From: Paramacrobiotus metropolitanus
Taxonomy: Eukaryota; Tardigrada; Eutardigrada; Parachela; Macrobiotidae
Reading direction: 5' to 3'
Assembly: GCF_019649055.1 (NCBI RefSeq)
Contig: NW_026570294.1
Coordinates: 645,080-709,079 of the forward strand
Length of the DNA stretch: 64,000 nucleotides
Made by a program: the position numbers and the translations under genes. Positions 56,490-64,000 of the stretch are shown here, piece after piece. Below the pieces are notes generated by a model. The model searched no databases and was not told the DNA's origin. It was given only the letters and a program-made list of their open reading frames with translations. The first letter of the stretch is position 1. Every line of letters starts with the position of its first letter.

Positions 56490-57660
56490 AGGTAGCCACT
56501 AGCCAGTGGGCCGGATGCGCGCGCTACAGGCGGCCTGTGCGACGTGTACTGGCCGGGAGGTCGTGTTGCATCGTTCGGGATACGACCTGCCCTACCCCGG
56601 GCTACCCGTCATGCAGCCTCCGCGGTTTGGCAGTGACAAGGTGAGCAGCCTCCGCCCCTTTCCCTGGACGCCCTCACCAACGCAACGCGGACTTCCGCCA
56701 CCGGAAGCGCTCCTTCCGCTGGGCGTCACTGCGTCATGCGTCCAACCGACACAACCGCCTTCTCAGAACACAGCGCAACTGGACGAAATCACTTCCGGTG
56801 AGCCGTATCGGTCATTGGCATATCCATCTGGATGCGATGCGCCTGGACCATTTTGATTTGCATGGTTGGGAACCTCGAGCCGGGGACCCACCCTCCTTTG
56901 GTTGCCGTACAACCTGCAGGTCGGTGCCCTGCGCAGTATCCAGGATATCCACGGCGTGGCCAATGGGTACAGGTGGGTGCTGCTATCTGTACGATCCGAA
57001 GAAAGGTCATGCACTGGCCGTCCGCTGCTGGCTATGCACATCCTTATTGGCATGGCGCTTAAAAAATTAAGCGACCACCGGGACGTGGTCGCCGACTCGC
57101 GAAAAATCGCAACGCCGGCCGGAAACGGTTACGAAACAACATTCCAGTTGCCGCGCCTGTTTGACATCTTGGAGCGCACTATCAGCCGGTGGACGCTGTC
57201 CGGTCTGTCCCGGACGTTAATGGACGGCGTCATCAATTCGGTACTGAAGGCGGCCGTCTAGGCGTCTACGCATACCGCTGTCTATCCCCGAAGAGTATTC
57301 GGCCGCAGATGATCGTGCTGCCGCTACCGCTGCGGAAAGCCAGCAACCCGCTGACCGCCAGCAACCCGCTGACCGCCAGCAACCCGCTGACCGCCAGCAA
57401 CCCGCTGACCGCCAGCAACCCGCTGACCGCCAGCCACCCGCAGCAGCACTGGCACTGGAGAAAACTAGGATCCTTGACACGGACCTGCCGGGCGCCGTAC
57501 CTGCAAAGGTCACAGTCATGTCCCTCTTCCTACCCGTCGCCAAGATGTGGTTCTCTCAGCCACGCGCCGCCGGCGATTTGCATGTTTTCTTTAAGACGAC
57601 CTCCCTTCCCTCAACAATGTACTGGAGACGGAAGTCAGGCAAGTGCGGTAGTTTCTGAGG
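56490..57660 (+). CDS. Unrecognised GC-rich coding region, exon structure unresolved
   Basis: GC content and long frames resemble the F-box gene just upstream. Patches include LQAACATCTGREVVLHRSGY near 56520 and FQLPRLFDILERTISRWTLS near 57150. After the 18-bp repeat a frame ends ...VMSLFLPVAKMWFSQPRAAG near 57560, with a stop at about 57657. Frames change between patches without clear splice sites, so this may be a multi-exon gene or a degraded copy. No domain recognised. Confidence 0.3.
57337..57437 (+). repeat. 18-bp tandem repeat, ~5 copies
   Basis: The unit GCCAGCAACCCGCTGACC is repeated with only the last copy altered. The unit is a multiple of three, so all frames stay open across it. 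In one frame it reads QQPADR repeated, continuous with coding-like sequence downstream. Confidence 0.85.
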
Positions 57661-57699
57661 GCGGTTAGCCGCAGTTGCCGCGCGTTGACAACCGCCGGA

Positions 57700-58790
57700 T
57701 GGAAGAACATCCGTCCAGCATGTGAGTGACGAGCTATTCTCAAGCCGGTGCCGACCAGCCGGCCCAACGCTCTGCGCGATAGCAGCGCACAAGTCCAAGT
57801 GTCCAACGGCCCGTCATTATACAGCTATATGTGGACGCCAGCACATTGAAATGTGGTGCACCACTTACCGATATTTTTCCGCCAGTGGATTGACTGACTG
57901 ATTGTTTTTATTAAGTACTAGTAGCCAAGCGGGGCACAATCCGGCACTATCACATATCCACTTGGGAGAAGAGGCCCAAGCGATTGTTCGTTTGTGTGCT
58001 CTAGTTACAGGGCCGGAAGACCCGCAAAGTTACCGGGTAGCCGCGTAGTTAGAGGAAATGCAGCAGCCGGTTTGGGTACTGAAGCGTGTAATCACCGGAA
58101 GTGTGTAAACCACCACCGGGTGGAAGTTTGTAGAGATTACCTGTTAATCACTGATTAACAGGCTGTTTGATGCGGCGGTGTTGAAAGGAAAATTCTAATG
58201 AATTTAATGGAGTTTTGCCTGTCTTACGTGACGGCAATATAATTTGCTAACGTACGTGTGATGATTGAATTATAGTTGTGAGCCGTATGTTTGTGTGTTG
58301 TGATTGTGTAATTGACCTTTCCTTATCCCGTGCATTACCACCAGCACAGAACAGTCGTTTTGGTCTCCAGGACCGCCTAACAAGCAATCCTCGTTGAGAG
58401 ACTTGAGAGTCTCGTTGTAGTACACTGAACGCACGTCCTATGGTCTGAGTGGCACTAACGATTTTGGACGCATTTCTGATGTTGGAATTTTTCATCTTTC
58501 TAAGCAGTGTACATCTGCGCAAGCGTATTGTTATGTGTAAAGGCAGCGGTTAAAATACAACTTTGGATTTTTGCACCAGATTGCCCCGCTGTGAAATTGT
58601 TAACAAGTTTTTGTTTGCGTGGCCAGCGGGCAACGAACGGACGTAATCTAACAACAGGAATATTTACCACCACACAATACATGCATTATTAGCATGCAAC
58701 ACTATTCATGACAATAATACTACTAAAACGATGCTCTTAAAGCATCTCAACTCGAATTGCTTACTCAGCGCTTCGAGGGAGCTTACGACT
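57700..58790. other. No gene recognised
   Basis: A minus frame at 58522-58247 has a basic composition but no support. The remaining sequence has no evident motif. Confidence 0.35.
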
Positions 58791-58839
58791 GTTCAGGTTG
58801 GAAAAGAATGTAAAATCACGAATCAGCTATGATTACAAT

Positions 58840-59272
58840 TACCAGAAAGCGGCCCGACGGAGTGACAGCTTTCCCATAGAAGAATGGAAAGCCGCTAGTG
58901 TGGGATGTTACCGTGGCAGACACATTTGCCCAAACTTACATCGGCCAGACGTCCAGGGTGCCGGGGACGGCGGGGAGTGCAGCGGAAATACGGGAAAACC
59001 GTAAGTTAGGAAAGTACAGCGGGCTGGCAGATCGCTACATTGTTCAACCGATGGCGTTCGAGACAACGGGAACATTTGGACCGCTGACGAAGAAGTTCTT
59101 TAAAGATTTGGCGCGAAAGATTTGTGACTGTACATGCAACCCTCGCTCAGGGGAGTTTTTGCGTCCGAGAATAAGTATCGAGATTCAGCGAGGAAATGCA
59201 GTATCTGTTCTCGGTACTTTTAGTGACATGGTGGAGAAGGAAGATGTGTATTTTGCCTTTAAAATTAGCTAA
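58840..59272 (+). mobile_element. C-terminal fragment of a retroelement protein with PD-(D/E)xK-like signature
   Basis: The frame holds VWDVTVADTFAQTYIG, KLGKYSGLADRYIVQPMAFE, TTGTFGPLTKKFFKDLARKI and LRPRISIEIQRGNAVSVLGT. The D-V-T, K-Y and E-T-x-G-x-F-G-P pattern is one I associate with the C-terminal region of metazoan non-LTR-type element proteins, and its D...E..K layout resembles a restriction-nuclease fold. No reverse transcriptase remains upstream. It ends at a TAA near 59272. A second, shorter copy lies at 52.66-52.82 kb. Confidence 0.5.
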
Positions 59273-59299
59273 ACGGCAATGATGTCAAGGATTGTTGTT

Positions 59300-59715
59300 C
59301 TTGTTACTTGTGAGTAGTAAAAGGCGTCCCGCAAAGGGATTTTGATCTCTACTTCCCTACTGGACTTCCTGACTGCAGTTTGTGACGTCACAATAAGTAA
59401 TCAAATTCCACAAAAAGTTGAAACTAAAACTATACTTTGTATTAATAATTTACAAAATATTACCATAGTTACTGATTAAATCGTTAGTTGTTGACTGTAT
59501 TTAAATATTTGCTCTTAGTTTTCTATAGTGTATAAGGAATCCCTTGACCATTTACTGTACTGTATTATTATTTGATTTATGTGCGGGGATAGTATAAAGT
59601 AGATGAAAGCATTAAAAACTAAAGCGGATAAGACGCATAAAAAAATTACGTTATTCAGAATTTTATATAGTTTTTAAGCACAACAGCGAAATGAAAACCG
59701 GTAAGTAATAGCTTG
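59300..59715. other. Intergenic, AT-rich
   Basis: No gene is seen. It lies between the retroelement fragment and the 3' end of the minus-strand coiled-coil gene. Confidence 0.4.
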
Positions 59716-59717
59716 TT

Positions 59718-60843
59718 ATTCATCGTCCGAGGTGCTCATCTCCGATTCGCTTTCTCCTATGTCATCCACGCGCGGGTCATCACGGACTTCCGGATGGTCA
59801 CCTGACAAAATGAAATAAAACCATAATATTATAGGAAAATGAATACACATAGACAAGCTGATCATACCATACAGCGCGTTCTTAGCCAGGTTTATGGCAA
59901 CATCCAGTTTGTTCAAAGCAGCGCTGACATCACGTCCGTTCTCAGACTGGGTCAGGTATCGGTCAGCAATGAGAGTGCTAACAGTGGACATTTCTTGACA
60001 ATGGGAAGAAACGCTTCCTGGGCTGCAAGAAACTGTGAAATAAAACTTAATACAAGTCAGAGAAACTACACTTACCAATGGTCATCTTCAATGTTTAGCT
60101 TTGATTTGAGATGTTCAAAGCCATTTATCAGGGAGAGGCAGTGTTCCTTAATTTTGTCGTTATACATTGATACAGAGTTTGACAGCTCAGTCAGTTGTTT
60201 CCACAAGGATTTGTACGCCTTGGTTCTGGCCTTGAGCTCACTCTCCGACAGCTGATTGGTAGGCACAAGTTCACTGGTCGTTCCAATGTGAGTTCGCGAA
60301 TTTTTCTCCAGCAATTTCGTTTCGTCTTGTTTCTTTTTGTTGTCAGCGATGATGCGCGTGATTTTTGTGAGTAGTGTGATGGGTAGTTTGATATTTCATC
60401 GATCCAGTAGCCTCATCAGACGATGGCATACTGTCTGGCGGACAGGCAGCCAAAAGAGTTGCAATGCTTTCCATGTGATACTTTTCCATTGCTTGTGCAA
60501 CGTCCAACAGCTTCTTCAGTATCACAATAATAGCAGTGAACATTGCTTTCTGATGGTGGTGAATGTACGCAAGGTCAAGAGCGCTCTTCTGAACTTGCGC
60601 ACCAGTTTACCCTGTAAATAAATGCAACTGATAATTAGGTTACTGCATAAAAACATTTCTTACCGTCTTGGTGCGCCATTCGTCGGACTGGATGTTTAAG
60701 TACTTGGTGGTGTCCACAGCCAGCCGGTTTCTATATTTGATGTCGTAGACATTGCTATGGCTGGCAAAATCCTTAAAATATTGTAGTTTCGTTGCGGGTT
60801 TTTGGAATCCCTAAAAGGCAGTAAACGTCAATACATACCGCCA
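59718..60843 (-). CDS. Unrecognised multi-exon coiled-coil protein
   Basis: A start ATG near 60843 is followed at once by a GTATGT donor. Exon 2 opens after TTTTAG near 60810 (GFQKPATKLQYFKDFASHSN) and ends at GTAAGA near 60663. Further exons carry helical sequence (FTAIIVILKKLLDVAQAMEK; KAYKSLWKQLTELSNSVSMY; NKLDVAINLAKNALY) and an acidic end, ESESEMSTSDDE. Introns near 60076-60030 and 59873-59803 have GT-AG ends. Two frame changes, near 60590 and 60390, are not explained by consensus introns. Size and helix content recall small vesicle-trafficking adaptor subunits, but I cannot name the family. Confidence 0.4.
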
Positions 60844-61039
60844 TTTCTTTTCAACTTTACTTAGGACTTAAAACTGACAACTACAACAGTGGGTGAAACT
60901 TACAGAATTATTATGATTAAATAACGAATATAATCGCTGCGCTTGCCAATTGCTTACGTTAGTGTACATGTTCATTTAAACAGAATTACCCATAATTGTG
61001 CAACACTTCGTTTTGTTTTTTTATTTTAGGGTATCATTT

Positions 61040-61345
61040 GGAGCATTTATCGTTTACGTGCGTTTGTTGTTTACCACGTAAACGACAACTGCTCCAAAAA
61101 ATTTAACCCTTGTTTTTTTTGGTTAATTAGCGGGTTGATTTGAAGCAGAGAGTAGTTTAAAGTTAAATTTAGCAGTCCAAGTTTCGTTTAATTTAAAGAG
61201 TATTTTTTGGGAACATCTATCCTTTGCACGCATTTGTTGTCAGCGCGCAAACGACAGCTGCTCCATAAAAATACAGTCCTTTACCGGGTAATTAGTGTAT
61301 CTGAATCGGCAAATAGAAAGTAATCACAAGTAAAATTAACCGTCA
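61040..61345. repeat. Two ~170-bp direct repeats, each with a long hairpin
   Basis: Copy 1 hairpin spans 61040-61095: outer arms GGAGCA/TGCTCC, inner arms TCGTTTACGTG/CACGTAAACGA. Copy 2 spans 61210-61264: outer GGAACA/TGCTCC, inner TCCTTTGCACGC/GCGCGCAAACGA. An A-T pair in the inner stem of copy 1 is a G-C pair in copy 2. Similar sequence continues after each hairpin (TAATTAG words). Nature unknown: structured RNA element, transposon end or satellite seed. Confidence 0.6.
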
Positions 61346-61651
61346 CATTATCTATTCCGTTGCCTAGAAAACAAACGTCTTTCTACGACAAACGGAGAAG
61401 AAACAGCAGTGAAGGTAATCACATAGCAAAAGTCACACTGACATTAATGACTTGACTTGGTTAATTTCACAAGTGTTTATATAAGCGCTCTCACACGCAA
61501 AATAGTTTACCGAGAAAGATAATGCTGTGAAACAAATTGCTGTGCAGCAAAATGCGCACAGTATTTTGTTGATATAAACAGTTGTAATAAAATGCGTTCA
61601 CGCAGTTCAACAAAATACGTGCAAACATTGTAACCAAGCTCCTGGATTTAT

Positions 61652-61925
61652 TGTAATGCTCAATCATGAACAGCCGGACGCTTCCAACGACTCCGGTAAG
61701 TGAGAAAATGTGAATTAAGTAACACTGCAAGTCAACCGCACCTTTAATTATAGGATACGATACGGATTCGACAGTTCCTTCAGCTCCTATGAAACAGAAG
61801 AAGAAATTGGTAACTTTGTAAAATCCTGGAAAAAACAATATTCCATATATGTATCATTTTCAGACGATTGCGATTGTACTGAGGAGCAACGCGGTGTCAA
61901 TGGAGAGTGTCGAATCACCAGCTGA
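61652..61925 (+). pseudogene. 5' exons of a host gene apparently cut by the second viral insertion
   Basis: TATATAAG at about 61477 is placed as a TATA box. ATG 61652 (MLNHEQPDASNDS) meets a GTAAGT donor. Exon 2 (after ATTATAG near 61753) encodes DTDSTVPSAPMKQKKK to a GTAACT donor, and exon 3 opens after TTTTCAG near 61863. The third frame soon runs into sequence that is the antisense of the viral TBP-like gene. This suggests that the element boundary lies near 61925-61960. Confidence 0.35.
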
Positions 61926-61959
61926 GGAAAATGGAAAAGAAATCCAAAAAGGAACTCGA

Positions 61960-62479
61960 TCAAAATCTATTTGAGAAGTTGACAAAGTTCCTGATAAACT
62001 TCCTCGATGTGTTCGAATTTTTTAAACCAAGTATATTACATTTTCCACTATTAAAGACTACGCATGTGGCTTTTTTCATCTTTATTGTCATGCCGGAAAA
62101 ATCTCTGGCTCGTAATATTTGTCACCAGTCGAATGGCCAATATTTTCAAGATTTTGTCGTCGCAGCTGACATGAAGCAATAATATTAACAACCTTATAAT
62201 TTGTTATTCGCGCTCCTTTGTAACCCGTAGCAATAAGCTTTCGCAAAAAGTATTCTGCACACTTTCGTGACTCGCGTAGTGTGCGTCCACCATTAACCGT
62301 AATTTTTCCGTTGCGATATAATTGGCAGTGGAATTTTTTTCGGATATATTACGCACCACAAAAGACAAGAGAATTTTAGGATCGTATTCTGTGATAAGGT
62401 CTCTGTTCAAATTAAGCTGGTGCAAGTCGATTTCCACATTCAAGTGCGCAGTTGCGACGATATTAGTTATTTGCGCCAT
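61960..62479 (-). pseudogene. TATA-binding-protein-like gene of the second Polinton-like element, frame-broken
   Basis: The first frame (62479-62204) begins MAQITNIVATAHLNVEIDLH and continues LITEYDPKILLSFVVRN, the signature of the first TBP saddle repeat (N-I-V-x-T, D-L, E-Y-x-P). After the stop, a second frame on the same strand contains KYYEPEIFP near 62118-62095, the hallmark of the second repeat (YEPExFPG). One base later in frame, CVVFNSGKCNILGLK supplies the 'F-x-SGK-x-x-x-x-G' strand. The whole two-repeat core is thus traceable over 520 bp with at least two breaks. TBP binds TATA boxes to nucleate transcription. It is far more diverged than any cellular TBP would be. Confidence 0.65.
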
Positions 62480-63100
62480 GTATCCAGAAGTTGGTTATGA
62501 TCTCAGGTTCCAATGGCCTTTCGGAGCAATAATATGTGGACCAACAATGAGTGGTAAAACACAATATGTTCTTAAAATGCTGAAAGGAAATGCAATGGAC
62601 GTCGTCCCCAACCAGAATAGTGGTAGCATACAGTCAATGGCAAACTCGTACGAAGAAATTAAAAAGATTTTTCCACCGACAGAATTCGTTAAAGGGTTAA
62701 AGGACGATTTACTAGATTCGGAGTTTTTTCTAAAGCAGAAACTAATTTGCTGATTATAGATGATCTAGCGGGCGAAATGGCAAGCAGTGAGTTAGCCACA
62801 AAGCTATTTACGCAAGGAATACATCACAGAAATTTGTCAGCAATTTATATCACACAGAATTTATTCAAGCAAGGTAAAGGTCGGGATATTGCCTTAAATA
62901 CTCAATATATTGTGTTGTTTAAAAAATGTTCGCGACAACAACCAACTGGATTATTTATCACGGCAAACAGGATTTAAGCATCTAAAAAAAGCGTATAAAA
63001 GATTACTGCTATCTGTTTGAACCTTTGATTTGGATTTAAAACCAAATTGTCCTGATTATTTGCGTGTCAGATCTCATGTTGTGCAAGAAAACAAAACGGA
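62478..63100 (+). pseudogene. Packaging ATPase of the second Polinton-like element, decayed
   Basis: ATG 62478 opens MYPEVGYDLRFQWPFGAIIC, with Walker A GPTMSGKTQY. The frame is lost near 62745, and Walker B (LIIDDLAGEM) with the sensor block (TQGIHHRNLSAIYITQNLF) is in another frame up to 62977. A C-terminal DLKPNCPDYLRVRSHV strand near 63040 is in a third frame. Motif order matches the intact ATPase at 29.6-30.5 kb, but sequence identity is low, so this is a different lineage. Its start codon overlaps the opposite-strand TBP-like start (CATG). Confidence 0.8.
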
Positions 63101-63274
63101 CTTGCAAACAGCAAGAATTTACACCGACCCGAATTTTTGTGCAGTGCCGTCAGCATGACGAAACATTTGAAAGAATTTGTTTTTTTTACTGTTTCTCTCG
63201 TCGCTCAACCCCAAAGATCGCAGAGCTGTCGCGAATCATTGTAACAAAAAAGCATATTAAAGGACTGGAAGAGT

Positions 63275-63480
63275 GCTGCTTGAATATCGTAAAAAATACC
63301 GTAAATTTATCACCAGAAAGTACGCGAATTTGCAGACGCTGGAAAAGCCGATACGATTATTAGCTCTTCGACGGTATCCCACAAAAGCTAAAAGCGCTTA
63401 ACAAAAAGGTGGTTTTCTGGGTGCAGTGCTGCCAGTTTTAGCAAGCGTTCTGGCCGGAGCGGTAAATCTTAATTTAAGGT
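63275..63480 (+). pseudogene. Minor core/pX-like capsid protein remnant
   Basis: One frame reads KYRKFITRKYANLQTLEKPI and, after an in-frame TAA, QKGGFLGAVLPVLASVLAGA. A basic helical start followed by KGGFL-x-x-x-LP and a hydrophobic stretch is the pattern of Polinton PX/adenovirus pX-like core proteins. It follows the ATPase as in canonical elements. Confidence 0.5.
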
Positions 63481-63481
63481 C

Positions 63482-64000
63482 ATGGAGGTACATTATATTG
63501 TGCCTGAGCGGGATATCAAGAAGCGAGCCGCCGAGCTGACAGTTTTACAGGCTCCACCTGAAGCGAACAACATTTTATCGCTTTATGATTTGACATCAAA
63601 AATCCTTTCAAGTCAAAATTTCAAGTGAATGGCAGAAAGCACAATTACTTAGTAAAAATTTAGAACGGTTCATGGCATTAAAGCCCAGAGCACTTCAAGA
63701 AGGTAATCCCTTGATAGTCTGTCCAAGTGTAAACGACGCCACAACCTGACTCCATCAATCTTAACCACACCGTTAACTGAACCCAAGAAAGAAAAAAGAA
63801 AAGAGTTCGCGCCACAACAGCATCGTCAAAATCACGCAGAAAATCAAGAAAAAAACCCTGACTGATATTGATTCGATGATTCGATGAATATGATCTCAGT
63901 GTTTTCATTACCGTCAAATGAAAAAGGGAGACGTGGTAAACGCGTACTGGAACAAACGCTAAACGAAACAAAAGTATCACCCGATACCAAATTCCAAGCT
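63482..64000 (+). pseudogene. PY-like structural protein remnant, runs off the window
   Basis: ATG 63482 begins MEVHYIVPERDIKKRAAELT and later LSLYDLTSKILSSQNFK, resembling the start of the Polinton PY-type protein that follows PX. A stop interrupts near 63625. Downstream patches (PKKEKRKEFAPQQHRQN near 63780; RRGKRVLEQTLNETK near 63935) look like its disordered middle in shifted frames. The right edge truncates it. Confidence 0.4.

Noticed and set aside
61907-62182. Plus-strand 91-codon frame
   Set aside because: It lies antisense to the second TBP-like repeat, whose motifs are far more convincing.

Overview
The window reads as animal chromosome, most likely tardigrade. Genes are split by short GT-AG introns (about 50-130 nt), AATAAA signals follow several of them, and two genes at opposite ends (0.1-1.7 kb and 53.8-56.0 kb) belong to an expanded 'VDVLVDG domain + F-box' family that I remember from Hypsibius-type tardigrade genomes. 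That memory needs a search to confirm. No rRNA, tRNA or CRISPR array was recognised.

Layout. 0-4.3 kb: an F-box-family gene and a leucine-rich-repeat gene, both on minus. 5.8-7.8 kb: a minisatellite with a higher-order period near 370 bp. 8-13.4 kb: a multi-exon Cys-cluster gene resembling KDZ-transposase-derived genes, with a fold-back element in one intron. 14-15.7 kb: a small gene with a 415-bp ATT microsatellite in its intron. 16.2-16.6 kb: a hAT-related repeat. 18.2-19.8 kb: an SGNH-hydrolase-like gene. 20.2-26.7 kb: a multi-exon gene carrying a JmjC domain followed by an OTU cysteine-protease domain.

The main feature is at 27.2-46.4 kb: about 19 kb of endogenous virus of the Polinton/Maverick-adintovirus kind. 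Hallmark genes are a packaging ATPase, a protein-primed family B DNA polymerase, a double-jelly-roll major capsid protein, a penton-like minor capsid protein and a retroviral-type integrase. Around them lies unusual cargo: ribonucleotide reductase small subunit, thymidylate kinase, a two-BIR protein, a PC4-like protein, a tandem dsRBD-like protein and an eIF2-beta-like zinc-ribbon protein. Capsid, integrase and several accessory genes contain spliceosomal introns. The polymerase and penton reading frames are broken while other genes are open; some breaks lie at homopolymers, so mutation and assembly error must be separated. Terminal inverted repeats could not be found by eye.

Right of the virus: a host membrane-receptor gene with an S/T-rich stalk (46.7-50.2 kb), a hAT transposon remnant next to a retroelement fragment (50.6-52.8 kb), the F-box gene (53.8-56.0 kb), a second retroelement fragment (58.8-59.3 kb), a coiled-coil gene (59.7-60.8 kb) and, from about 61.9 kb to the right edge, a second, decayed Polinton-like element. 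That element carries a packaging ATPase, core-protein-like remnants and, unexpectedly, a TATA-binding-protein-like gene.
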